Assembly (NCBI GenBank): GCA_023213395.1
Contig: CM041465.1
Location: 137,337,741 to 137,401,740 of the forward strand
Source: Cycas panzhihuaensis
Lineage: Eukaryota; Cycadophyta
Direction of reading: 5' to 3'
DNA: 64,000 bases
A program made the translations under genes and the position numbers. Below the pieces are notes generated by a model that was given only the letters and a program-made list of their open reading frames with translations, ran no database searches and was not told where the DNA came from. This document shows positions 35,201 to 47,299 of this stretch, one piece after another. The first letter of the stretch is position 1. Each line of letters begins with the position of its first letter.

Positions 35201-38200
35201 CCTCTTATAGACCCTTTGAAGGCAAGAACAAACCAGATTAGAAAACCCAACGATAAATTCAACCATATCGCTAGCTTATACATAATACTAATAATGAACA
35301 TTGCACCTAGTGTAATATTTCTAATGATTGTGCAAACCTTCATCAATCAAAGTGGTTGGATATATTCAAAGTCGAATTGCCTAAACCTACACTCGAATGA
35401 TAAGCAATTACTTCCACACCAAAATCTCCATGCATCACATAAGGATTTAGTTACAGCCACCAAAACTCCCCATAATTTGAATGCTAAAACCATGCCAATT
35501 AGTTGAAGGGAACTGCAATCCCATAGAGTGATGATACCACGGGACTAACCTTGAGCTCCACCCTCATAATAGAATATTTATAGCCATTCCATAGTTGGTT
35601 CGAGCCAAAAGATTCTTCTTTTGTCATTTTAGTTTATTGAAGATGAAGAACATTAAGAATCCATTCCCTAATACATTCTCTTAGGGCTTGTATTGTAGAG
35701 GTCAAACTTAGACCTCACATGTTTTATGATACAATAATCATTTTTGTCCTTGATGGGATGATGCCCTTTCTAGCTTTGGGAGCTCCTTCACTTATGTTGG
35801 GATTCTTTATCTTTTAGACATCCAATGTGAACTTGTCTTTACTAATTCTCAATTGGGAATGAGTCCCACTTTCAATTCCTCTTAAAGTTTCCATTTAAAG
35901 AATTTCCATATTTGATTGTTTGCCTAGCTTCCTTCTATTAGTGGACGAGCCGACCGTTGAGTGAGGTTGAAGAGTTGACTCATCCCCTACATTCATGGTC
36001 AACTCTTCCTCTCAGGAAATGAGGAGTTGATTATTGACAATTATCTACCTACCTTCCTTCTTTCTCCCGCATAATATATAATTACATAAATATTAAGTGT
36101 TAGATAAAAAATTAATTATTTTATCTTTAAATTTGCTAGAAGATTGGAGGATTGCCATTGATGTGCCTCAATCTTTAGTAAGTTGCTTTAATGTTCAACA
36201 AGTTTGTTAATGTCCATATGAAAATAATACCATCTACTAGTTCACATGGGTAACTAGTTACTGTAGCCACTAATTCACTAGGAAAATTATTTGGTTACAT
36301 GGTTTAATCAATAATAATAATAGCCACACTTTAAGAATATGTCATTTTATATGTCAGTTGAATGTGCTAAAAATACATATAAGAGTAGCATAAATTTTGT
36401 ATCTCATCTTTTACTTTATAGGACCAAACAATTTCTTTAGTATCTATTGGCTGAAATTACAATAAACATTGGCTATATTAACTAAAAATACATGAGATAT
36501 TATTATTATTAGTTAGAAATGCATAAGAAATAGGCTCTTTGGCCTCACAATTGCCCTCTTAGACTTATATAAGTTTAATAATACAAATTGGCATTGACTT
36601 GATTAAAGGATATCACTCAAACATAAAAAATACTCTATTTTTGATAAAATTTAACTTTCTAAGGCTCTCAAGAGTTTAAAAGAGTATTTTTCATATTTTC
36701 TTCTCTTCTTTCATTTTTTCCCCTTTATTTAGAGTGTGGTTTTATATAAATAGATATTTGAAATCATAAAAGAAAGGTTATGATAAATAAATATGCCAGA
36801 AAATTTGAAACAAGAAAAAAAGACAAACCTACAAAAGTAACATTTGCCTTGTATTGATTTCAAATATTAGAATATGCATTAAATAATCACCAAAAGGGTT
36901 TGTATGACTAGCTATTTTGAAGGTAAATGAGTCATCTCCTCAATGCAATAGATTAGAAGTCTAAGTTTTATAGTCAAAGTTAGAATAGAAAAACTACAAG
37001 CATGTCATAAAAAAGTTAATTAATATTAAAAGGTAAGTTAGCCTCTTTTGTTGGGGGCTCTAGTCATGTGGGTTAATCTTTAGGGGTTGGCGAACCTCAA
37101 AAAACATTTTAATTTAGTTAAACTAAGAGAAAACTTTGTAAAAAAAATTATTAGAAATCTTTTTTTTTTTTGCCATCATTCATTTTCAAAATTTGTGCTC
37201 TTATGTTTTGTAGAGGGCATCTCTACAATGTTATGGACTATCGATATCTATGAATCATGGTGTCTATGTAAGGGACAAATGTCTGAAACCAATTTTGTCT
37301 TCCCTTTTGAATGACTTGAACCTCACTTGTTGATTTTCATGCGTAAAGTTAGAAGTGGTTTTAATTTAAAGGTAGTTAGGGTTCTCATTCTCAAGAATCT
37401 CTTTAATAGGCAGAGTAAGATAACCTTGAAGATACTTTGTTGCATAAGATCCACATAAAAGTATATTTTTGCCTAAACTTTCACCAACATTTAGACATTC
37501 CTAAAATTCTCTGCATGCAATTTGACCAACCAAGTGACTATGTTTTATTTTTCACAAAAATTAACTAACATGTGTTTTTTGCTTTCATTGAAATCCTTGG
37601 CCCACTTAAGTTCCTTGTTTATATAAGCATAATCATTGGAGTTTCTAGCCCTTTTTGTTCTTAGCCATGAAGAAAAGATTGACCATTGAATAACTTCAAA
37701 ATCTTTTGATTCGCCTAGCATTAACATACTTGTGATCTCCAACATCTTCAGATGTTATGTTTTTTGCAATTTGTCCACTTTCTGTTGACATTACATTTTC
37801 TTTGATAGGATGAGTTTGGTTAAGTTTGTGCTCGCCTTTTTAAAGTTGTTTCTTTCCTTTAAATAAGCTCTGCATTTATGTAAATGACCTAAAAATCCTT
37901 CACATCTTCATCTTTCACTTGACTTTATATGCTTGGGTGGTTTGTGTTATAAAATACACAAAAAACACAACCAAAATGATATTGAAAAACAAACTTTAAC
38001 TAGCACCAGAATAACAATCTTCAAAGAGGTTATACATCTTAAGGATTAAAACCAAAGATAACCCCAAAGCTTCAACATATGCAAAAATAGGGTAATAACT
38101 TAGAATCCTAGCTTTGAAATAGTTTTACAACCCATAGATCATTTTCTTTTGCTTTATTTATTATTTATTATTATTGGCCATATCATCAAACATTAATTAC

Positions 38201-38839
38201 TTTCGTGAAGCAACTATTCTTTTTTGCATTAAAATCCTTCATGGGTCTATTTTGAATCTTATAGGCTTAAAAGACAACCACTCGAAACCAATTTTTCTTT
38301 ATATGCATCAAAATCCTTGTGGGTTTACCATGGAAGTTTTTCAGCTTTGGCATATAGTTGTTGTAACTACCAAAAAGAAAAAGAAAATTAATAATATTTT
38401 TTTTGCAATCTTCATTTGGTATCTACAACTATTAGTTTTAAAAACTTAGAAAACTTGAATTTGTGGCCAACACTAAGATTTGCATGCAATATTATTTTGG
38501 GGTCCTATGGTTGTGAAAAGAAGGCCATAAGGCAATTTTAAGGCATCAAATATTATTTAAACACCATGATATTTTTCTTCTTCTTTTTTTTGAAAAATAA
38601 AAAATGCAAATCTTGATGTGTATTTTGCTTTCTAAAACTATCTGTAATATTTCAAAATAATTTGCCTAATAAAACCTTTCTTTTTCTTTTTAAAAATACA
38701 ACTATTAAATGCATTTTGCAAGATCTTCCAATGGTCACTTTCGAAGGAAAAAAATAAGGTTATATGAAGATATCAAAGTCTCAAAAGAATAGCTCAAAAA
38801 ATTTAAAGAAACTAGGCTCTAAATTCCAAAGGATCAAAA
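35201..38839. other. AT-rich DNA without recognisable genes
   Basis: Several ORFs of 60-96 codons are present. None carries a motif, and composition is strongly AT-rich. I see no repeat larger than short homopolymers. Confidence 0.5.
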
Positions 38840-38874
38840 CTTTGGCTTTGATACTAAATATTGAGTGTGGCATT

Positions 38875-39340
38875 GCTCTAATACCATAATGTTAGGTATT
38901 AAATTTAATTTTGATACTAAAATATTATGGACGATTAAGTGGAAGTAATGCATGGATGATAGACCTAACCATAATTGAACATGGGACATGCAATGAGTAC
39001 AAAATATCATAATTAAATACACAAGTATAATGAAATATATACACGAAGGATAGACACAATATATGGAAGAATAGTTATTCCTTAATTATTAAAATATGGT
39101 GTACATATTTATAAAACAACTAATTTCAAATTAAGAATCTAAAGTTAATTATTGTATGCTTGGTACACATTTCAACAACCTTTATAGGTGTTCATAATAA
39201 AATATTCATAAATTATGTGTAAGAGAGTGAGAGGGATTTGGTATATCATTTGATATAATTAGATATTATATCCAATACCTATTTATAAGCTAAGAAGAAT
39301 ATCCTATGAGTTATTCCCTTGGGGATTGCTTGAAGAATGA
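38875..39340 (-). mobile_element. LTR element 5' end with decayed primer site
   Basis: gctctaatacca (38875-38886) is the reverse complement of TGGTATTAGAGC, one base from the tRNA-iMet primer site. Two bases on, tgttagg at 38890 gives a CA-ending LTR on the minus strand. The outer boundary is not clear. The internal side (38450-38870) has no recognisable coding. Confidence 0.45.
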
Positions 39341-39409
39341 ATTGGTGTTTGTAGCACCACCATAATCGAGCTTACAAATGTTCTCCAAGAGGAATAGACC
39401 CATATACAG

Positions 39410-40235
39410 ACTAACTTTAAGGGCAAATAGTGAGATGAACTTTTCTCCTTTCTTATTCTCTTATGCTTAACATCTATCACTAGTAATAACAACCATTCTA
39501 AATAATAGGATTCAAATTACTGGCACATTTAAGTAAGAAAAGTACATGGCATGGTCAACTACAAATTGTTGTAGTGATTGAAATACTAGGTTGATTATGA
39601 CTACAAGAATATAACTGCTATAACTACTTCAAGACATACTAATTAATAGATATGGATAATAGACCCAACCTTGCATCAATAATAGACAAGAACCAGGTCT
39701 TAGACAAAAGCTTAGAAAAAATGATAAGTGATAGAATTGAAGCTTAAGTTAGAAAACAAGGGAAGGGAATACTTGACGGATAATGATATGTTAAATGAAG
39801 AGCAATATCAAGACAAGCATGGATTTGTGAAATCAAGTATAGGAGAATCCACATCAAATAGTAATAAAAGTGAAAGCACAACACTAATAAGGAAGGGTGA
39901 AAATGGGGCAAGATGCAAAAATAAAGGGAGAATGTCAAGGAGGGAACATAAACCACAAGGTAAAAAGAACATAAGTAAATGAAGAAACAAGGGATATAGA
40001 AAGCATACAAAGAAAGGTGAGTCAAATAGAAGCTTTGAAAGCTCGGGGACTACCTCTAGCTCAAAGGACACTTATAGTTCTAATAGTCTCGATGAGTCTA
40101 ATATGTAATCTTTATGGAGTCTAGAAAGACGACATCACTTGTTATGAACTAATACCCACCCCTTTTTAGGTGAACCAACATGTTTATTGGGTAATGAAAA
40201 CCTTTTGCATCATATTTAAGATGTAGAGGATCAAA
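39410..40235 (+). repeat. ~820-bp direct repeat, copy 1
   Basis: Aligns almost throughout with 41506-42315, starting at ctaactttaagggcaaat and ending near agatgtagaggatcaaag. Small indels distinguish the copies, including about 25 bp near 39520 present only here. Confidence 0.88.
39728..40110 (+). pseudogene. Serine/lysine-rich reading, copy 1
   Basis: 84 codons are open (39728-39982), with DNDMLNEEQYQDKHGF, STSNSNKSES and lysine-rich stretches. After a stop the reading continues in register with NRSFESSGTTSSSKDTYSSN. Ser-rich, basic segments of this type occur in Gag-like or RNA-binding proteins, but no domain is recognised. The same reading is found in copy 2, so it was probably part of a real protein before duplication. 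Confidence 0.35.
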
Positions 40236-41109
40236 GGAAGAACATTATGGAGTCGTAATAAGGTAAAATAATATAAGAATAACTTATATATAATAGATGA
40301 GATGAATATTATTTAAACGTTATTAGAGATATAATTTAAAGGGTCGTAAACTTAGGGTTTTAAAAGGTGACACCAATGCATAATATATATTACACTGGGT
40401 AAGGATACACGTAAAAATTGCCATAGCTATTGCAATGCATGATATGAAGCGATTTATAATATATGGATAACGCAATAGAGCAAGGCAAAGTTTTGAATGA
40501 TATATGCACACCGCAATCGACAAAAATGACTACGTGGCTATAAGAGGCAGCAGACGAATCGGAAGAGATGATGATAGCGAAGGAATCTACCGACTCCAAG
40601 AGAAATTAAATAAGGCGACGGAAAAATTAAGGATGCAGAGAATGAAGAGATGTAGGCAGAACAAGATGACCTCTGATAATGGAAGGAAAAGACGAACAGA
40701 TGACGATGAAGGAACACTATGTAATAATAGAGAACAATAGCAAAAATAGGCAGGAACGATGAACGTAGGAAATGATTCTGATAATGATGGAATGTAGACG
40801 CACAAACCTGTAATGTCCAAAAACGATGGTGACACATATGTGTGTTGGAAAACACGCCACAAATATGTATATATGAATTACGTGAGGGTGAACTTCGTAC
40901 ATACGCATACACCGTATGGACCCAACAAACTAAATCACTGTGTAGCCGCAATGGACTGCACGTTGGATGTTGCAGACTGGCTGTAATAATGTGTAGTGTG
41001 GAGGAGACAGAGGATACAACATAGACCTCCAATGACGACAGGAACGAGGAGATAAATGAAATAGGACGGAAGATTATTGCATATATATGATGGCAAAGCC
41101 GAGAAGAGT
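40236..41109 (-). other. Internal region of a minus-strand LTR element with a 194-codon ORF
   Basis: A minus-strand ORF (41122-40538) begins right at the primer site next to the LTR at 41124. Its product is rich in Ser, His, Phe and Tyr and has no recognised domain. The opposite strand (40504-40740) reads a Lys/Arg/Glu-rich 78-codon stretch (KLNKATEKLRMQRMKRCRQ) that looks coiled-coil-like. Either may be chance. No second LTR was found on the left. Confidence 0.35.
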
Positions 41110-41121
41110 GCTTTGATACCA
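41110..41121 (-). promoter_or_regulatory. Primer-binding site
   Basis: gctttgatacca is the reverse complement of TGGTATCAAAGC, a two-base variant of the tRNA-iMet site, two bases from the LTR end. Confidence 0.65.
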
Positions 41122-41123
41122 CT

Positions 41124-41373
41124 TGTTACGGATCTTTTCCGTAACTGGAGCACAATTTAAAAGATTCCAAAGAACACAAGTACGCTTGAAAGTAAATTTG
41201 CAGTCAAAAGACCAATTGGTATTTATTGATAAAAATAAGCGATGATCTTCAATACATTGGAGGCCTCATTTATAAGTGCATGATAGGCCTTTTCAATTAT
41301 AAGTTACAACTCTTGGAGATGCCCTTTCACTTTAATTAACAATTACTTAATCCCTTTAAGGTGGTCTGTAACA
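41124..41373 (-). repeat. 250-bp LTR with TGTTAC/GTAACA ends
   Basis: Starts tgttacg and ends gtaaca, a 6-bp perfect terminal inverted repeat, and adjoins a primer site on its left. It is therefore a 5' LTR of a minus-strand element. Its size is typical of small copia or TRIM-like elements. It is inserted between the repeat modules of 39410-42315. Confidence 0.7.
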
Positions 41374-41377
41374 TGTT

Positions 41378-41515
41378 GCTTTTGAAGAGTTAAGGAGTAC
41401 TTATGACTTTATTTCTTCAAAATTAGTAAGAAAATTAAACTTAGTACCTATGAAAAAAGAACCCACTTGGGTTGAATCAGTTGACGATGAAACACTTAGG
41501 TAAACTAACTTTAAG
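41378..41515 (+). repeat. ~135-bp module, copy 1
   Basis: From gcttttgaagagttaaggag to gatgaaacacttaggtaaac. Repeated at 43535-43648 with a 3-bp indel. In this copy it runs directly into the ~820-bp repeat; at 43535 it runs into unrelated sequence. Confidence 0.85.
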
Positions 41516-42315
41516 GGCAAATGGTGAGATGAACTTTTCTCTCTTTGTATTCCCTTATGTCTAACATCTATCATTAGTAATAACAACCATTCTAAATAAT
41601 AGGATTCAAAGGAAAGAACGTGGCATGGTCAACTGCAAATTGTTGCAATGATTGAAATACTAGCTTGATTATGACTATAATAATACAACTGCTATAACTA
41701 CTTGAAGACATACTAATTAGTAAATATGGATAATAGACTCGACCTTGCATCAATTATAGAAAAGAACTGGGTCTTAGAAAAAAGCTTAGAAAAGATGATA
41801 AGTAGTAGAATTAAAACTTAAGTTAGAAAATAAGGGAAGGGAATACTTGATGAATAATGATATGTTAAATGAAGAGCAATATCAAGACAAGCATGGATTT
41901 GTGAAGTCAAGTATAGGAGGATCCACATCAAATAGTAAGAAAAGTGAAAGCACAACAATAATAAGGAACGATAAAAATGGGGCAAGGGGCAAAAACAAAG
42001 GGGGAACGTTAAGGAGGGAGCATAAACTACAAAGTAAAAAGAATGTAAGTAGATGGAGAAACAAGGCATAGAGAAAGCATGCAAAGAAAGGTGAATCAAA
42101 TAGAAGCTTTGAAAGCTTAGGGACTGCCTCTAGCTTGAAGGACACTTACAGTTCTAATAGCCTCAATGAGTCTATTAGAGAATCTTAATCGAGTCTAGAA
42201 AGACGACATCACTTGTTATGAACTAATAGTTGCACATTTTTAAGTGAACTAACATGTTTATTGGGTAATGGCAACCTTTTACATCATATTTAAGATGTAG
42301 AAGATCAAAGTAGGT
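41506..42315 (+). repeat. ~820-bp direct repeat, copy 2
   Basis: Second copy of 39410-40235. It keeps an open Ser/Lys-rich reading at 41847-42071 (MLNEEQYQDKHGF, STSNSKKSES) that corresponds to 39728-39982. Confidence 0.88.
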
Positions 42316-43528
42316 TATTGTGGTGTCTTATTTTGGAGCATTTGTTATTTGTTGGCTAGCATAGGCAGTAGTGATTCTAAGAGGAGCCCTTGCCTTGAAG
42401 AGGATTAGCATTCATCTTATTTAACTCATTTTCTATATTATTTTTTTATAATTAGCATATTTTTATTAATTGGTGTTATTTATTAGTCGATATATGTTAT
42501 TAAACCCATTGGATTCATAATATTACCATAAAAGCAAAAGAAGAGAACAAAAGGAAATAAACCAGTATAGTAGAAAATTGAAACTTCTAAACTATGAAGG
42601 AAAAAAGGCATGGGAGAAGAGATAAAAAATTGGATACATAAGCTAAGAAGATACTTTAAGACTAGGTAGTTATATCAAGACCTCAATAACCACATATTAA
42701 TTAATAAGACTTCCACTCACTTAGTGGCATGACAAACTCCATAGTTACAAAACAAAACCAAAGTTTATCCCTTAGAATAAATTAAAAGATTTTTGTAATA
42801 AATTTATCTTTGAAAATTTCTTATAAGATAGTCTAAATGTTTTTTGCAATTTAAAGCGTACAAGCCTTAACATAAGTGAGCATAAAGAAAAATTTGAAAT
42901 CCTTAATAGATTTATACCTATTATCTAAGGAAAGGATCAACTTATAAGATTCATTAATGGATTGAATTGAGAATGTTGCACTTATATATGGGTTGATAAG
43001 CCTAATTTAATGAGAGATATGAAGATCAAAGGAGTGGAGAAAAAAGGAGGAGGGAATGGTTGCATGAAAGGGAAGGTGCTTGCATGGGCAGTACACTTAA
43101 GACACAAAAGAAAGAGATATAAAGTAAGTAGAAAGGACTACCACAAAGACCGGGATAGCAACGAGGATTATTGAAGCATTGAGACTTCTACTAGAGGCCA
43201 TAATAGCTCTTAAGAGGAATAGTCTGGCTGAGATTTATATGGGAAACCTCCTAGGTTAGCTAAGTAATTAAAATCAAGTCCAAAATTAATGAAACAAATT
43301 AAAAACTATAAATTATTGGGAATGCAAAGAAGCACACTCAAGATAGAATTGTTTTTAATTTAGGACATAAAGTCATCCCAAAAGTGTTATAGCTTCGATT
43401 GTAACAGCCTTAATACCCTCACAACAATAGATGCACATACATGTTATAATTCAATTAAGGAAAATATATATGTAATTATCTTTCATGCAAGTAAATGACA
43501 AAATAAATGAATAATATTTCATTGCTTT
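42316..43528. other. AT-rich non-coding stretch
   Basis: No supported gene, repeat or element end. Confidence 0.45.
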
Positions 43529-43534
43529 TGAAGA

Positions 43535-43648
43535 GTTAAGGAGTACTGATAACTTTATTTCTTCAAAATTAGTAAGAAAATTAAACTTAGTACCTATGAA
43601 AAAAGAACCTACTTGGGTTGAATCAGACGATGAAACACTTAGGTAAAC
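43535..43648 (+). repeat. ~135-bp module, copy 2
   Basis: Near-identical to 41378-41515: gcttttgaagagttaaggag through gatgaaacacttaggtaaac. Confidence 0.85.
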
Positions 43649-44389
43649 TAATGTTATTTTAGAAAATTTAATGTTTGAGATAAATAAATACCAAATATAT
43701 AGAGATTTTCAATTGCTAGATTTGGGAAAGTATGAAGCCATAATAGGCATGGTTTGCTTAGAATCCATTAGTGCGTATATAGGTTGCCATAATAAGCAAG
43801 TTATTATGACCAAACATCCTAACAGAGTTATTGTTATTTAAGTAAGGAGAGATCCACACAGCTATAGACACTTCTACAAAATAAGTTAAAAGGTGTGCTT
43901 GAAAGGGATGTAAACTTTTCTTTGATTTAATATAAGTAGTCTTTCTTTCTCTTTATAGAGAAGAAAACAATTATGTTCTTTCCTTTTCTTTCTAGAATGT
44001 TAATAATTAATTAAATTATTTTCTTTTTATTTTTGTTTAAGAATTACTAATTAAACTATTATGGGGTTCTTATTATTTTAGGGGTATGATTGGGCACTAG
44101 TGACAACTTTTCTACCTATCGATGTTAATAGTGTTAATAGATCATGCCACCTCAACTAAAGAAATTGCCAATTAGACATGGCATATCTCGAGAAGCAAGT
44201 GAGCTATCATTAGTTTAACCTCTCTTTTACTTCCCCAAACCTTGTCCCAACCTCCAACACAAACACACATACTAGATAATGTATTAAGATAATTAAAACA
44301 TAATATACATATATTTACTAGATGATACTTGCACATACAACACACACATTCATATTATAAATGTGTATATTGTTTATTACAATGAATAC
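43649..44389. other. AT-rich non-coding stretch
   Basis: No feature is supported. Confidence 0.45.
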
Positions 44390-44465
44390 AAACTATTAGA
44401 TACATATATGAATACAAACTATTATTACAATGAATACAAACTATTATTACAATGAATACAAACAG
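44390..44465 (+). repeat. 22-bp minisatellite
   Basis: The unit gaatacaaactattattacaat-like is repeated about three times (imperfect first unit), ending exactly where the receptor pseudogene reading begins at its truncated end. Confidence 0.85.
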
Positions 44466-44914
44466 CCTTCAATACGGGTACCTGCAGGCATAGTCCCACC
44501 GAAAAAGTTGAGACTCAAATCCAAGTATTTCAATTGTGTCAGTGAAAATACAAATGACCGACCGCCCATTATTCGCCATCGGATAACGAGAAGGATAACG
44601 GTAAGTATAAGGGTAAGGCAAAGAATTGTGGAGGTCAAGTCTGATTATGTGTGACGATGACTATCACACCGGACGCCTTTCCATTGGCGCAGCCGTCTCC
44701 CTTCCACGAAGACAATTTGGTGGGGTGCGCAGCCTTCACTTTAAGCAGAGCCAACCTCTCCTCGCTTAAACATGAAGCCGCTGTCATAGGAGACAATATT
44801 GTTCCACACCATAGCACTGCAAACAGCAGCAATAGTGTTGTCCTGAATGCCAGCAACTCATTTTGTTGTTTCTCTCTCACTTCCACCTGTGGAAGAGTTA
44901 ACAAATATTCATAA
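44447..44914 (-). pseudogene. LRR receptor-like protein N-terminal pseudogene
   Basis: The minus strand reads a hydrophobic signal-peptide-like segment (LLLLFAVLWCGTILS), then CLSEERLALLKVKAAH and KLSSWKGDGCAN, the LRRNT_2 cap of plant receptor-like proteins and kinases. A one-base shift hides the expected W-K-G-V-x-C in the neighbouring frame. A second reading (44638-44447) continues with LTQLKYLDLSLNFFGGTMPAG, one LRR unit. The reading ends there at a minisatellite, so nearly all of the LRR domain, any transmembrane segment and any kinase are missing. Such proteins sense peptides or pathogen molecules at the plasma membrane. This copy cannot work. Confidence 0.8.
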
Positions 44915-45889
44915 AATTACATCAACATAAGTCAAATTAATTATTCAAAATAATTAAAATATTTATATATCAATTTATAATTAAAATAAACAAATAAAAC
45001 AACAAATTAGATACACAAAAGCAACTAGTTTTTCATCATTAAACGCGTTCACCAATAATTGTTCCTGGTGATTCTATGTCTTCCAAACTCTAATATAGAA
45101 CAATAATTCCATTATGTACTAGAAACAAGAAGAGAAATTTGTAGAACAAAGAGACCATTCATACATCTATTTTTCTACTCTATATTTATTATAAAAGAAC
45201 ACAAGATATTAGTAAAATTTAGGTTGGGAATTAAAATTAAAAGATGAGAGCAAACTATCACATTTATGATACATGGTAGCTTAATTGTTTTCTTCTTATT
45301 CAAGAACAGATGAGAAAATAAGACATAATATTGCTTTTAAACAATCTTCATTGAAAATAATGAAAACACTTCATGTAAAGGGAAAAAATTTAGAAAAAAA
45401 AAATTAAAACAAAATTAGTACATTCATCTACAGACATACTCACCAATAGCTATAGCTATTGATCTTTGGTTCCCAAAGCTTTCAACAAAAGATAATACAA
45501 GATCAATTGTATCATAGAATGGTACCCCAAAACGGGCTCTTATAGGCTAAGGATGTCAACAACGTGGTGTTTGTTTTCCTACTCTTAGGTCCAGAAAAAT
45601 AAGAAATTAGCAAAACACGCGTATGACTTAGACTATGACTGAAAAGTAAAACAATAAGATAGAAAACTCTTGCATTTCAAATACAACATCGTTAAATTAT
45701 TTTTAGTGATAAGATATTGCATTTCAAACACGCCATGGTTCAATTTTTCCTCTTTTGGTCAAGAACATGTAAGAAAATATGGTACACAGAACGAAGATTC
45801 TAGTGCAACATTCAAATCTAAGAGGTGACTTCATATAGTCAAGATATTGAAGAAAATATGCAACTAAATACTTATAGAAACAGACGCAT
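44915..45889. other. AT-rich DNA upstream of the LRR pseudogene
   Basis: No coding is supported. This is the 5' side of the pseudogene and could contain its former promoter, but no element stands out. Confidence 0.4.
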
Positions 45890-47090
45890 AATATTTTTTT
45901 TTATACAAACTAATAAAAAGGGAATTTATATTTCTCTAAAGCAAATTTTGTTCAATATTATGTTATTCATGGTGATGAAGGCTATAAATTTGTTTCTATA
46001 ACATAATATTTTTTTATATTAATATATTAAATATAAATATTGTAATGTGCAATAATGTCGATTGATGATTTCTTTATTCTGCTTGTACTCGCACATCCAA
46101 TTACTCTACTTTGAATAATAAAAAGTAAGAGAACTCAATAGTGGCAAAGAAAAACAAAAGAAAACTACCCATTAAAATAAAAAACAAACACATCATATAA
46201 TGAATGAGAAGTAACAACTTACATAAGATAATGATAATGTATCATATATTCCACCACTCTTGGTCAATACAAGTGTGATTTATAGGGTTGTGAATAAAAG
46301 TTAAAGTATGATATAGCAAACTATTACATTTCCAATTTGACATACCTTAATTATTTCCTCACTAGTCAAGGATAAATGAGAAGATAAGACATGTAGTACA
46401 AGTTGAGAGTAATGTTTACGACGATGACAAGAAGAAAAATCAAAGCATCTAGACAAGCATAAAGCTTCTAGACAAGAAAAAAAATCAAAGCATCTAGCAA
46501 AGATTAGTAATCTAGGCAAAGCATAAAGCTTCTAGACAAGAAGAAAAATCAAAGCATATAGAAGCATTAGTAATCTAGACAATTACATAATTTTCTTCCT
46601 ACAATACCAATAAATGTGTATATATACTTATGAGATGGAAAGAATCATATCAACATAATCTTGAGATTGGAAATATATTTATGTAGGTTCTATAAAGCAA
46701 ATGCATGTGATTTTTCTCCATCTAAATTGTAAAAGGAAGTTTATTCTAGTTTACATTTATTTTAATAAAATTTCACTAGATATTATGTTGTTCATGACAA
46801 TTAAATTGAAAGTTATGAATTTGGAAATATAATATAATATATATTTTTATTAGTATGTTGAAAAGAGATATTATGATGTATAATAATGTGTTATGGCAAT
46901 TCCATTCTTTTGTTTGTACTCACACATCAATAATAATATCATTATAACTTTGTCTTTAATAATAAAAAGGAAAGATAATGCTTTAGTGGCAAAGAAAAAA
47001 GAAAAGCAAAAACTATTCATTGAAATAAAGAACAAGTGTATCATGTAATGGAATAATGAAATTAGTTTATATGCTAAAGATAATAATAAT
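45890..47090 (+). repeat. Diverged ~850-bp tandem duplication
   Basis: 45890-46240 and 46735-47090 share an ordered series: tatgtt.ttcatg, ttgtactc.cacatc, ttgaataataaaaag, agtggcaaagaaaaa, attaaaataaa-type, catcatataatg. The copies are considerably diverged. Confidence 0.6.
46430..46580 (+). repeat. Minisatellite of aagcttctagacaag-type units
   Basis: Repeated blocks of aatcaaagcatctag, gcataaagcttctagacaag and agtaatctag alternate two to three times within 150 bp. The block makes an artificial minus-strand ORF at 46301-46519. Confidence 0.75.
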
Positions 47091-47299
47091 GCTAAACATA
47101 AGCTAGCAAATTGCCCTTTTAAGGAAAATCCCCAACTAAATACTCCATTATTATTTCAAATAAATGTCTAATTATGTTATTACACCATGATGTGCATTTT
47201 AAATATGGCAATCACCAATATTTTAACCACTAAATTATGCATGATACAAGTAAATATTAGATATTTGACAATATCTTTTAACATCCTCCCTTAATATTG

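Noticed and set aside
39744-40071. Minus-strand hydrophobic ORFs (39744-40025, 39808-40071 and 41818-42145)
   Set aside because: They are the complement of the Ser/Lys-rich plus-strand reading; Phe/Leu/Cys-rich products are typical shadows of lysine-rich coding sequence.
40538-41122. Treating the 194-codon ORF as a confirmed new gene
   Set aside because: Low-complexity composition, no second copy in the window and a plausible opposite-strand reading; kept only as a weak feature.
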